Source: Chryseobacterium soldanellicola (GTDB lineage Bacteria; Bacteroidota; Bacteroidia; Flavobacteriales; Weeksellaceae). From it: DNA of 64,000 nucleotides. The stretch covers positions 930,001 through 994,000 of the forward strand of contig NZ_FNKL01000002.1 of assembly GCF_900100115.1 (NCBI RefSeq), written 5' to 3'. Shown here in pieces: positions 45,239 through 53,647 of the stretch. The position numbers and the translations under genes are program-made. Numbering within the stretch: the first letter of the stretch is position 1; each line of letters starts with the position of its first letter. The notes beneath the pieces are model-generated. The model was not told the DNA's origin and made no database searches. It was given only the letters and a program-made list of their open reading frames with translations.

Positions 45239-45830
45239 TGATCTTAGTGTTTTTAAAAACAATATTGGTAGTGTCTCCCGAAGCTTCCGTCATATTGACC
45301 TGAGAAACTGTCGTTTGGCTTTTCGGAAAATACAATTCAATCTGCTTAATGTATTTCAGTAGCTGAGCAGATTTGGGAGTAAATTTTGCAATGTTAAAAT
45401 TTCCGTTTTTAAAATAACTCACTGAAAATTCAGGATCATTGAACATTTTCCCGTTTGAGCTTCCAACGATCAATTTATTGATTTTTTCGAAAGTTTTGCT
45501 TTTTGCATCGACAGAAGATTTTTTCCCCTGATCGTTAATAAAAATTTTATTGTCCTTGAATATAATGCTGTACTGATAAGGCTTGGTGTATTTCCAGCTT
45601 AAAATATTTGGCGTTTTTAGGGACATTCTTCCGTAAGTGACAATACTTTTATCCAAAAAATCCATTTTCTTGGTTTGGATAAAATCACTTTGTAAAGTTT
45701 TTATTTCCTTCGTTTCAGATGAAACTTTTGTTACAAAAGCCTTTGCTTCAGGGCTTGTCATTGCTGTATTTTGAGCAAAAAAGAAGCCTGAAATCAATAG
45801 AAATACTCCAAAAGCAATATTTTTAATCAT
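45204..45830 (-). CDS. LolA-like periplasmic carrier protein
   Basis: A 208-residue protein with signal peptide (IAFGVFLLISGFFFAQ) and a LolA-type fold (IKTLQSDFIQTKKMDFL, GRMSLKTPNILSWKYTKPY, INDQGKK). LolA carries lipoproteins across the periplasm. Aryl polyene clusters include a LolA-like protein believed to help bring the lipid pigment to the outer membrane. Its 3' end overlaps the next lipoprotein gene. Confidence 0.82.
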   Translation of the reverse strand: MIKNIAFGVFLLISGFFFAQNTAMTSPEAKAFVTKVSSETKEIKTLQSDFIQTKKMDFLDKSIVTYGRMSLKTPNILSWKYTKPYQYSIIFKDNKIFINDQGKKSSVDAKSKTFEKINKLIVGSSNGKMFNDPEFSVSYFKNGNFNIAKFTPKSAQLLKYIKQIELYFPKSQTTVSQVNMTEASGDTTNIVFKNTKINAPIPASEFSL

Positions 45831-45912
45831 TTTTTATAAATTCGGTTTATTTTAATTTAAATTGGATTTTATCCAATTCTTCGTTAAGTCGTCCCTTCGG
45901 GACTTCCTGTCG

Positions 45913-46653
45913 TTACTTTTTATCACTATCAATAGTAAAAGTTGAGTAGTTTTTCTCCTTCAAAAATACTAATAAATCTTTCAACACATGATACGTTTTT
46001 TCTGAAGTATCGTGAAGAAGAATGATGCTTCCTTTTTTTAATCTTTTAGTGACTTTTCTGTAAATTTTTTTCTCATCGTCGGTTACCGTATCCAAAGAGC
46101 GGACATTCCAGCCGATGCTTTTTTTGTGCGTTTTTTTAATCGCTTTTGCAATATTGGGATTGGTAACACCGAAAGGAGGGCGATATAAATTGGTTTGTAT
46201 ATTGCCGATTTTAGAAATGATTTCATCACATTTTTCAATTTCTTCAACCATCTTGGAAGTTGATAAAAATCCGGTATTGTTGGAATGTGAAAGCGTATGG
46301 TTTCCAACCGTGTGGCCTTCAGCAATTATTCTCTGAAGAATTTCAGGATATTTTTCAATCTGTTTTCCGATGCAGAAAAAGGTTGCTTTTACTTGATTCT
46401 CTTTTAATAGATCTAGAAATTTAGGGGTAAATTCAGTTGGTCCATCATCAAATGTCAATGCTACTTCTTTAATTTTCGTTCTTTTATGCGTAAAACTATT
46501 GACAAAATATCCTAATGTAATATCAAAAGAACCCCAGCCTAAAACCGCTATAAATCCCAGAAAACAGAAAAGATATACCAAAAACCCTCCTTGAAACGCA
46601 TAAGTAAAAACGTTACAGAAAAGATAAAATAGGATAAATGGGTAGTGTTTCAT
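45913..46653 (-). CDS. Polysaccharide deacetylase family (NodB-like) protein
   Basis: A 246-residue protein with N-terminal membrane segments (about 1-45) and a NodB domain: TFDDGPTEFTP (catalytic Asp pair), GHTVGNHTLSHS (zinc His), LYRPPFG and ILLHDTSE. It would hydrolyse an N- or O-acyl group outside the cytoplasm. It occurs in flexirubin clusters. A role removing or exposing a group on a carrier lipid is speculative. Confidence 0.82.
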   Translation of the reverse strand: MKHYPFILFYLFCNVFTYAFQGGFLVYLFCFLGFIAVLGWGSFDITLGYFVNSFTHKRTKIKEVALTFDDGPTEFTPKFLDLLKENQVKATFFCIGKQIEKYPEILQRIIAEGHTVGNHTLSHSNNTGFLSTSKMVEEIEKCDEIISKIGNIQTNLYRPPFGVTNPNIAKAIKKTHKKSIGWNVRSLDTVTDDEKKIYRKVTKRLKKGSIILLHDTSEKTYHVLKDLLVFLKEKNYSTFTIDSDKK

Positions 46654-46703
46654 CTTTTATTGTTTTTGAATTAAATATTCATTTCCTTTAAGCGGCGTGT
46701 TTT

Positions 46704-46780
46704 TCATTCCGTAGGAATCTCGGCGTAAATTTTAACGTTGCTTAGATTCCACGCTCCATTTCGTTTAGCTCTGAATGACA
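46704..46780. repeat. Palindromic 'TGTCATTCTGA' repeat, copy D
   Basis: Reverse-strand ends AGATTCCACGCTCC...GAATGACA (46744-46780) and TCATTCCGTAGGAATCT (46704-46720). It lies between the deacetylase and the CLF-like gene. Confidence 0.65.
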
Positions 46781-46807
46781 AAAAAACTGATCGCTTTGCG
46801 TTATAAA

Positions 46808-47869
46808 TTAAGCTTTTTCCAACAAAACCAAACTATGATCATTTCCACCCAAATGATTATATAAAAGAATATTTTTAATTTCTTCTTTTTTCAATGAATT
46901 AATCATCATCACCTCCGGAATTTCCTGATTTTTCAAAATATGACAAGCCATAAATGTTGAAAAACCACTTGCTGTATTAAATTCTCCGCTCAAATGTTTG
47001 TAATATAGCAAAGCCGAATTTTGAAATAAATCCATTGCTTTTCTATAATAAACATCAGATGTTGCATCGCCGCTGAAACCTAAAATAATGGCATCAATAT
47101 CATGATTTGTTATCTTATTTTTGGCTAAAAAACCTTCAATAAACGATTGAGCTTCGTCCGGATTTAATCTGCTTCTTATTTGAATATCAGTTAATTGAGC
47201 GTAAGAATTCTCTGTTTTATCTTTTCCTAAGACAAAAAAACTCGAGCCTTCACCCCAAATAACTCCATCTGTTGTTGAATTTAAATAATCAACGGGAAGA
47301 TTTTCTTCTTTTTTAATGGTTTTGTTTAATTTGTACAATTCCATTGTTCTTTCGGTCTGTTCGTCTGTTGAACCCACTAAAATATTCTCGGCTTCACCAT
47401 CATTAATCTGCAATTTTGCATCCAAAAACGAAAATTCCAGAGACGAAGAAGTATTCACATAGGTGAAATTGTAAGCGTGGCATTGCAAACCCAAAGCAAT
47501 TTGCCCTGCAACGGTATTATGAGTAGACTGAATAAAAAACGTCGGAGTCAGAAACTCTTCCTTATTATCAATCACATTTTTTAAAAATTTTTCAGAATCC
47601 TGGGAACAGCCCATTCCTGTTCCGACAATAATGGCGTCCAGATTTTCAATTCCTGCTTCCTGTAAAGCATAATGAGAGGCTACGGAGCTCATTTTCACTG
47701 TTTTAGACATTCTTCTGATTAGTGCCGGAGGAATGAATTCTTTGTAATTGGGTTCAATAGCTTTTACAACCTGAGCTGAATTTTCAGGGCTAAGGTTTTG
47801 TGAAAAATTTTCACTTAAAGTGTCCTGAACCGAAATGCATGCTGCACCGTTAATATATACTGGAATCAT
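46808..47869 (-). CDS. Degenerate ketosynthase, chain-length-factor-like
   Basis: A 354-residue thiolase-fold protein from ATG 47869 (MIPVYINGAA). The Cys position is Ser141 (TYVNTSSSLEFS). The two active-site His are lost: the usual HGTAT region reads GFSGDATSDV and GHxxGAxG reads SGEFNTASG. In aryl polyene pathways an inactive partner (ApeC type) pairs with an active ketosynthase to set chain length. It overlaps the stop of the active ketosynthase (ATGA), the standard layout for such a pair. Confidence 0.8.
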   Translation of the reverse strand: MIPVYINGAACISVQDTLSENFSQNLSPENSAQVVKAIEPNYKEFIPPALIRRMSKTVKMSSVASHYALQEAGIENLDAIIVGTGMGCSQDSEKFLKNVIDNKEEFLTPTFFIQSTHNTVAGQIALGLQCHAYNFTYVNTSSSLEFSFLDAKLQINDGEAENILVGSTDEQTERTMELYKLNKTIKKEENLPVDYLNSTTDGVIWGEGSSFFVLGKDKTENSYAQLTDIQIRSRLNPDEAQSFIEGFLAKNKITNHDIDAIILGFSGDATSDVYYRKAMDLFQNSALLYYKHLSGEFNTASGFSTFMACHILKNQEIPEVMMINSLKKEEIKNILLYNHLGGNDHSLVLLEKA

Positions 47870-49065
47870 GATTTTGAGAAAATTAAGGTTGAACAATTTC
47901 CTCCAAAACCAAATGAATTGGAAAGAACGTGATTGATATTTTTCTCTTTCAATTCTGTAACAGGTGTCAAATCAAATTCTTCCATCTTTGTTTTGAAATT
48001 CAAATTCGGGAAAATGACATTATTTTGAATCGCCAGCAATGAATAAACGGCTTCAATTCCTGCCGCTGCGGCTAGAGTATGGCCTGTAAATACTTTGGTA
48101 GAACTGAATTCCGGAACTTTGTTTTCTCCGAAAATACGAATCATTGCAATTCCTTCTGATAAATCATTATTAGGTGTTGCCGTTCCGTGAACGTTGATAT
48201 AATCAATATTTTCTTTATCTAAACCGGAAACTTTTAAAGCTTTTTCCATAGCTAAATAAGCACCTTGTCCATTTTCCGAAGAAGCGGTTTGATGGTGCGC
48301 ATCGTTGGCATTTCCGTAACCGGAAAGGTAGCCTAAGACTTTTTTATTTTCCTTTTTTACGATTTCGTCAGATTCCAAGACCAAAAAAGCGGCTGCTTCA
48401 CCCAGATTCAGGCCTTTTCTGTCGTTATCGAAAGGGGTATTGTAAGAATCCGTAAGAATCATCAAGGTATTAAATCCATTCAAAGTAAATTTTGAAAGAG
48501 AATCTGTTCCGCCAACAATGACACGGTCTAAAACGCCGTTTTTAATCAATTTTGCGCCCATCATAATCGCATTTGCAGCAGACGAACAAGCCGTGCTGAT
48601 GGTCGAAACCATGCCTTTCAGACCTAAATAATCTGCAATCGCCAATGATGAATTTCCCGCATCATGAGAGTCGATATATTTTTGCTTTTCAGGGAAATCT
48701 TCGTAGGTGTAGAAATATTTTTCGGTAATATCCATCCCGCCCACGCTTGTTGAGGAGATTAAACCGGTTTTATATCCGTTAATATCAGAAATTCCGGCGC
48801 TTTCTACCGCTTCTTTTGCAGCAACCATACCTAATAAAGCCGTTCTTGTTACATTATTATCTTCATTAAGCTGAAGTTTTTGTGCAAGCTCTTCATTAGA
48901 TAATTTTATCTCGCCGGTTTTGATATTTCCGGCATGGCGTGTTTCAAACAATTGAATGTCTGAAATTCCGTGTTTCCCGGATTTTAACGAAATAAAATTT
49001 TCCTCCACATTGTTTCCAATGGAGGAAATGATGCCCATTCCTGTTATGGCAATTTTTTGACTCAT
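47866..49065 (-). CDS. Beta-ketoacyl-ACP synthase (polyene elongating subunit)
   Basis: A 399-residue ketosynthase from ATG 49065 (MSQKIAITGMGIISS). Cys160 is in STISTACSSAANA, the His residues in NVHGTATPNNDLSE and FTGHTLAAAAG. All catalytic residues are present. It is ATGA-coupled with the degenerate subunit and preceded by an acyl carrier protein. By analogy with ApeO it should add malonyl units to the aryl starter. Confidence 0.88.
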   Translation of the reverse strand: MSQKIAITGMGIISSIGNNVEENFISLKSGKHGISDIQLFETRHAGNIKTGEIKLSNEELAQKLQLNEDNNVTRTALLGMVAAKEAVESAGISDINGYKTGLISSTSVGGMDITEKYFYTYEDFPEKQKYIDSHDAGNSSLAIADYLGLKGMVSTISTACSSAANAIMMGAKLIKNGVLDRVIVGGTDSLSKFTLNGFNTLMILTDSYNTPFDNDRKGLNLGEAAAFLVLESDEIVKKENKKVLGYLSGYGNANDAHHQTASSENGQGAYLAMEKALKVSGLDKENIDYINVHGTATPNNDLSEGIAMIRIFGENKVPEFSSTKVFTGHTLAAAAGIEAVYSLLAIQNNVIFPNLNFKTKMEEFDLTPVTELKEKNINHVLSNSFGFGGNCSTLIFSKS

Positions 49066-49072
49066 CCTTTTT

Positions 49073-49145
49073 ATAATGTAACAACGTATCAATTTAACAG
49101 TGTAACAATCTTGGTAAAATTGTTAAATTGATACATTGTTAGATT
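49073..49145. repeat. Cluster-specific palindromic repeat, copy 3
   Basis: TAATGTAACAACGTATCAATT and ATTGTTAAATTGATACATTG are inverted. It lies between ketosynthase and carrier-protein genes, matching copies at 31262 and 32853. Confidence 0.7.
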
Positions 49146-49148
49146 GAT

Positions 49149-49406
49149 TTATTTCGTTCTGTTTTCTTCAATGAATTTTGCCATTGTATCGATCGATTGG
49201 AAAATTTCCTTTCCTTTTTTAGGATCAGCTAATTTTATTCCATATTCTTTGTCAAGAAGAACGATCAACTCTAAAGCGTCGATAGAATCCAACCCAAGAC
49301 CTCCTCCAAATAAAGGATCAGTATCTTTGATTTCTTCTATTGCAACATCTTCAAGATTAAGGACTTCAATAATTTTGTGCTTTAATTCTTCTCTTAAGTT
49401 TTCCAT
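49149..49406 (-). CDS. Acyl carrier protein
   Basis: An 85-residue carrier protein with phosphopantetheine Ser41 in GGLGLDSIDALELIV. It is distinct from the one at 32570. Its placement beside the ketosynthase pair suggests it carries the growing polyene. Confidence 0.9.
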   Translation of the reverse strand: MENLREELKHKIIEVLNLEDVAIEEIKDTDPLFGGGLGLDSIDALELIVLLDKEYGIKLADPKKGKEIFQSIDTMAKFIEENRTK

Positions 49407-49417
49407 AAAAATTATTT

Positions 49418-49501
49418 TAATGTACCAATGTAGCAGTGTACAATTTACTAATGTGATGACTGCAAATTATTGTTACATTGTTATATTATTAAATTGTTAT
49501 A
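49418..49501. repeat. Cluster-specific palindromic repeat, copy 4
   Basis: Contains AATGTACCAATGTAGCAGTG and AAATTATTGTTACATTGTTA with the same inverted ends as the other three copies. It fills the gap upstream of the carrier-protein gene. Confidence 0.65.
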
Positions 49502-50050
49502 TTAGTTAGTCAGCAAATATACAAAAGCTTTATAACTTTCCTGATAGAGTTCTACCCAGCCGCACAACACTTTATCAGCCTTGCCGGATTGCAATATCTG
49601 TTCTGAGTAATCGTTTAAAAATTTTTCATCAAATTCGTCCAAAACAAAAAAAGCATTCTCTGTCTGCATTTTATGTTTAATGCTGATTTCACCCACACAA
49701 ATATTAGGCAAAGTGTACACAAAAACAGCAGGACTCGGAAAATAATTTTCCTGAGAGTTAATGCTCTCCTGATATTTAAAATCAGTGTCTAAACTTGATG
49801 ATTTGTTGGCAAAAACCAATGCAGTTCTGCTTTGGTCATTATCTTTTAAAATCATTTCAGAAGCGAGAAAAGCCAGTTTGCTTAAGTTATCCATTTTATG
49901 AAATTTCGGATAATTTAGTGCTAAGCTTTTATAAGCTTCTTTCGCAAAATCTGAAAAATTTTCGGTTTGGGTTTCAAAAATAATTTCGTTATTGAGAATG
50001 ATTTTTGATTGTTCTATGATGCAAATGTCTGTCTTCTTCATCGTTTTCAT
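49502..50050 (-). CDS. Short ketosynthase-like protein, no catalytic Cys
   Basis: A 182-residue protein from ATG 50050 (an ATG at 50041 is the alternative). The segment [14 protein letters not shown] followed by a long stretch and [18 protein letters not shown] resembles the N-terminal half of a ketosynthase in which the fold is kept but the active-site loop is lost. It overlaps the stop of the upstream ketosynthase. Flexirubin clusters often hold a gene of this kind, role unknown; scaffold or pseudo-enzyme is inferred. Confidence 0.6.
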   Translation of the reverse strand: MKTMKKTDICIIEQSKIILNNEIIFETQTENFSDFAKEAYKSLALNYPKFHKMDNLSKLAFLASEMILKDNDQSRTALVFANKSSSLDTDFKYQESINSQENYFPSPAVFVYTLPNICVGEISIKHKMQTENAFFVLDEFDEKFLNDYSEQILQSGKADKVLCGWVELYQESYKAFVYLLTN

Positions 50051-50051
50051 T

Positions 50052-51221
50052 TTAACATTTTTCCAAAACAATTGCTGCATTACACCCGCCAAAACCTGAC
50101 GCCGTTTTCAAAATATATTTGATTTCAGCAGATTCGTTTTCTTTTATAATATTCAAAGGCTGGGAAGTTCCCGTTTCTTCAAAGTTCTTCGATGGAATTA
50201 AGATGTTATTCAAGGCACTTTCCATAGAAATAATACTTTCCAATAAACCTGACGCGCCTAAACAGTGTCCGTAATAGCCTTTCATACTATTCAAAGGAAC
50301 ATTTTGCAATTCCATTCTGTTGAAAGCGATGGCTTCCATTTCGTCGTTGTATATTGTCGCCGTTCCGTGTGCAGAAATAAAATCAATCTGTTCCGCTGAA
50401 ACTTGCGCTTCTGTCATTGCATTACTGATGCTTAAAAATAATCCATCACCGGTTCTTGATGGCCCGGAAATATGATTGGCATCGTTGATGGCCGAGTCAC
50501 CTAAGACTTTAAAACTAAATCTTTCGTTTGAGAGTGCTTCTTCACTTCGTTCCTCGCAATGACCTGTAATAAAAACTGCTGCCGTTGCTTCACCAATATT
50601 GATTCCGTTGCGGTTTTTGTCGTAAGGTTTGCAAGGTTCAGTTCCGATGGCCTGGAAAGAATTAAATCCTGAAATTACAAATTCTGAAATCTCATCTCCG
50701 GCAACGACAAAAGCATCTTTGTATTTTCCTGCCTGAATCATATTTTTTGCAATCGCAATCGCCATTACTCCGGAAACGCAGGCGTTGGAAACAACAATAG
50801 GTTTTGTTTTAAATCCGAAAAAATCCGCAATTTTCTGCGCCAGATTGGAAAGAAAAACGCTTTCCGGTAAAGCCGTCTGGTTTTTTAATGAACTGATATT
50901 TCCTTTTGTTGTTGATAAAATAAAAGCGGTTTCTCCTGAAATTTGATGTTTTTCAACTAAAGGTTTTAAACTGAGCAAAAACATTTTTTCAAGCCTTGTG
51001 AAATTCGTATTGTCATTCTGAGCGGAGTCGATGAATCTGTTGAATTCTTCTTCCAGTTTTTCTGAATTAATCATAGAAACGTAAAAAGGCTCCTGATTTT
51101 CTATGATTTTATGTAAAGCTACGCCGGATTTTCCTTCCAAAAGGGCATTCCAATTGGAGGAAACATCAAAACCTAAAGGCGTGACGCAGTTGTAATCTGT
51201 AATGTAAACCGGCTTTCTCAT
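50052..51221 (-). CDS. Ketosynthase with two repeat-derived insertions
   Basis: A 389-residue ketosynthase. Cys148 ([11 protein letters not shown]), HGTAT ([11 protein letters not shown]) and GHCLGASG His are all intact. Two segments are not typical of the family and are translated palindromic repeats: residues about 62-74 ([13 protein letters not shown]) and about 220-234 ([15 protein letters not shown]). Both keep the frame. The gene overlaps the thioesterase upstream (ATGA) and the short ketosynthase-like gene downstream. Initiation or elongation of the polyene is inferred. Confidence 0.85.
   Translation of the reverse strand: MRKPVYITDYNCVTPLGFDVSSNWNALLEGKSGVALHKIIENQEPFYVSMINSEKLEEEFNRFIDSAQNDNTNFTRLEKMFLLSLKPLVEKHQISGETAFILSTTKGNISSLKNQTALPESVFLSNLAQKIADFFGFKTKPIVVSNACVSGVMAIAIAKNMIQAGKYKDAFVVAGDEISEFVISGFNSFQAIGTEPCKPYDKNRNGINIGEATAAVFITGHCEERSEEALSNERFSFKVLGDSAINDANHISGPSRTGDGLFLSISNAMTEAQVSAEQIDFISAHGTATIYNDEMEAIAFNRMELQNVPLNSMKGYYGHCLGASGLLESIISMESALNNILIPSKNFEETGTSQPLNIIKENESAEIKYILKTASGFGGCNAAIVLEKC
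50530..50563. repeat. Repeat E in ketosynthase coding sequence
   Basis: On the minus strand GTCATTGCGAGGAACG is followed by AAGTGAAGAAGC; it encodes HCEERSEEA, a peptide typical of translated palindromic repeats. Confidence 0.65.
51011..51038. repeat. Repeat F in ketosynthase coding sequence
   Basis: On the plus strand TGTCATTCTGAGCGGAG then TCGATGAATCT, the same half-element as copies A to D. It encodes RFIDSAQND on the minus strand. Confidence 0.65.
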
Positions 51222-51643
51222 AATCCCATTTTATCTTTCCAAGCCTGAAAAAACTCGGGATTGTATAAACATAAATTATTCTCAGAATCCAGAAAAACCT
51301 GAATGGTTTCTCCGCTGCACACCAATTTATTTTCCTGATTGAAAATTTCGTATTTATAGATCAGTTTTGCAGAAGTTGAATTAACAAAAGTTGTTACGAT
51401 ATTGAAGGTTTCACCATATTTTAAAGGAAGAAAATGTTCGCAGGTGCTTTTCACGATCGGTGTTACAAATCCTGATTTTTGAATGTCGAGATAAGTTAAG
51501 CCGTGCTGCCTTCCAAAAGCTTCTCTTCCGTCCTCGAAATAGGTAATGTAATGCCCGTGCCAGACGATTCCCAAAGGGTCTGTCTCATTGAATCTTACAC
51601 GTACTTCTTCCGTACAACTTAATATGTTTTCCTTAGACTGCAT
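51218..51643 (-). CDS. YbgC-like acyl thioesterase
   Basis: A 141-residue hotdog thioesterase. VRFNETDPLGIVWHGHYITYFEDGREAF carries the YbgC/4HBT signature with catalytic Asp and the helix. It would release or proofread acyl chains from carrier protein. It overlaps the ABC permease at its 5' end and the ketosynthase at its 3' end, so it belongs to the operon. Confidence 0.88.
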   Translation of the reverse strand: MQSKENILSCTEEVRVRFNETDPLGIVWHGHYITYFEDGREAFGRQHGLTYLDIQKSGFVTPIVKSTCEHFLPLKYGETFNIVTTFVNSTSAKLIYKYEIFNQENKLVCSGETIQVFLDSENNLCLYNPEFFQAWKDKMGL

Positions 51644-52904
51644 TCTGTTTTCTTTCGTAAAAAATGGAAATGGTTACCATTGCAATATAAAATAAAAATA
51701 ATAAAACCAACTCTTTGGCTATTCCTGAAATTCCGCTGTTTCTTAAAATAATGTCGTAATAGGCATTTAACCCCCAGTTCATGGGAGAGAACTTGGCAAT
51801 ACTCTGCATAAATTCAGGCATTAAAAATACCGGAACCCAGATTCCTCCGACGGCAGCTAAAACCACAACCGAAGTCGCTCCAAACGGCGCCGACTGTTCC
51901 TGGGTATCAGCTAAAGTCCCTAATAGAACACCAAAACCGATCGCTGCCAATCCTGCAAAAATCGTCACAATAATTAAATGAAACATTTTTCCAGTAACAT
52001 CAAATTGCGGTAAATCCATGTAAGGGAAAAGGTAAATTCCTACCGCAACCATCAGTAAAAACTGAATGATACAAATGATAAGATAAGTGAATGTTTTCCC
52101 TAAAATATGAATGTAATAAGGAGTTGGACTCACTCTTACCCTCACGCTTGTTCCCTGACTTTTTTCTTTAACTAAATTAATAGATAAAGGCACAACAATA
52201 AAGAAAATCGCAAACAGTGCCCAAGCCGGAACATTGTGCTGAACCGAGTTTGGCATTATGTCTACTTTTCCTTTTTTTGGAGTTATTTCTTTAAAACTGA
52301 TTAAATTTTTATTTTCTTCAAGATTTTCGGTGGTTCCCAACTGATCCTGGAACGCTTTGTAAATCTTTTTATTTTCGATCTCAAAAACCATTTTATTGAC
52401 AGAATTCATCACATTATTTTTGAAGCCAATATTGGTGGCAGGATCAAAATACAGATGAATATCTTTGGCCTTTACTTGAGTATTCTTTTTTGCCGAAGCA
52501 GAATCTGCCTCAATTCCAAATGAACTGACAATGGCCTGAACTTTAGCATCAATATTTGAATTTAAATCTTTCGTTAAATTTTCAGGAATGACAATTGCCA
52601 TCTGATAATCTCCGGAAAAAACCGCATCCTGAGCCGATTTTTCAGTATAATTGGTCAACAGCTGGAATGTTTTGCTGTTTTCCAGTTCATGTTTTATATT
52701 TTTTGAAACTTCAGATTTATCGTTATCAATAAAAATAATCGGGATTTTTGAACCTTCCAGATTTTTAAACGTAGAATCCTGAATTAATGTAATCGTGATA
52801 ATTAATAATAAAGGCATCACAAAAATAATGACAATTCCTCCGATATCTCTTTTCAGCAAAAGGATTTCCTTAACGAAACTTCTCCACAATTTATACAACA
52901 ACAT
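51633..52904 (-). CDS. ABC-2 type transporter permease
   Basis: A 423-residue permease of the ABC-2 (YhgE/DrrB) class. One N-terminal helix (GIVIIFVMPLLLIITITLI) is followed by a large extracytoplasmic domain (about 50-225) and five C-terminal helices (ALFAIFFIVVPLSI onward). Together with the ATPase at 52891 it makes an exporter. Likely cargo is the pigment or its lipid precursor. Confidence 0.88.
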   Translation of the reverse strand: MLLYKLWRSFVKEILLLKRDIGGIVIIFVMPLLLIITITLIQDSTFKNLEGSKIPIIFIDNDKSEVSKNIKHELENSKTFQLLTNYTEKSAQDAVFSGDYQMAIVIPENLTKDLNSNIDAKVQAIVSSFGIEADSASAKKNTQVKAKDIHLYFDPATNIGFKNNVMNSVNKMVFEIENKKIYKAFQDQLGTTENLEENKNLISFKEITPKKGKVDIMPNSVQHNVPAWALFAIFFIVVPLSINLVKEKSQGTSVRVRVSPTPYYIHILGKTFTYLIICIIQFLLMVAVGIYLFPYMDLPQFDVTGKMFHLIIVTIFAGLAAIGFGVLLGTLADTQEQSAPFGATSVVVLAAVGGIWVPVFLMPEFMQSIAKFSPMNWGLNAYYDIILRNSGISGIAKELVLLFLFYIAMVTISIFYERKQNAV

Positions 52905-53646
52905 CTCTTAATTCTTTTCCGGTTAATGAAATAAAAACATCTTCTAAATTCTCGGCACTTGAAACTCTGTTCACCAATTCTTCGGGCGTTCCGACCGCAT
53001 GAATTTTTCCATGATCGATGATGGCAATTTTTGTACAGAATTCTTCTGCTTCAGAAAGGTGGTGCGAAGTATAAATGATGCAGGTTCCTTTTTTATTTAA
53101 ATCTAAAAGATAATCAATAATTGCTTTTTTAGACTGAACATCAACACCGACTGTCGGTTCGTCCAAAAACAGAACTTTCGGGTTGTGAAGTGTTCCTGCA
53201 ATAAGATTGCAACGACGTTTCATCCCCCCTGAGAACTGCTCAACTTTTTTATCAGCGAATTTTGACAAACCCATAAGCTCTAAAGATTCGTCAATGGTAT
53301 TGCGTAATTTTTTATGGCTTAAACCGTACAAACTTCCGAAAAACATTAAGTTTTCTTTAGCTGTTAAGGTTGGGTACAATGCATATTCTTGCGGAACGAT
53401 CCCGATGATTTGTCTTAATTTGAAACCGTCTTTTTGAGGAGATAAACCATTAATTTTAAAAGTTCCTGAAGTAGGTTTTATCAACCCCGAAAGCATAGAA
53501 ATCAAAGTCGTTTTTCCTGCTCCGTTGGGTCCTAGGATTCCATAAATCTCATTTTTATCGATATTTAATGAGATATCATTTACAGAAAACTCTTCTGCAT
53601 GCTTGTACTTTTTATAGAGGTTTTTTATTTCGATGATATTCTCCAC
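52891..53646 (-). CDS. ABC transporter ATP-binding protein
   Basis: A 251-residue ATPase. Walker A is GPNGAGKTTLI, the signature is QFSGGMKRR, Walker B is VLFLDEPTVGVD and the switch His is in YTSHHLSEAEEF. It overlaps the permease by 14 bases. The pair is of the DrrA type, exporters of hydrophobic compounds. Confidence 0.92.
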   Translation of the reverse strand: MENIIEIKNLYKKYKHAEEFSVNDISLNIDKNEIYGILGPNGAGKTTLISMLSGLIKPTSGTFKINGLSPQKDGFKLRQIIGIVPQEYALYPTLTAKENLMFFGSLYGLSHKKLRNTIDESLELMGLSKFADKKVEQFSGGMKRRCNLIAGTLHNPKVLFLDEPTVGVDVQSKKAIIDYLLDLNKKGTCIIYTSHHLSEAEEFCTKIAIIDHGKIHAVGTPEELVNRVSSAENLEDVFISLTGKELRDVVV

Positions 53647-53647
53647 G

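Noticed and set aside
31262..49501. CRISPR array
   Set aside because: The repeated elements are imperfect, palindromic, singly placed in gaps and not spaced with unique spacers; no cas genes.
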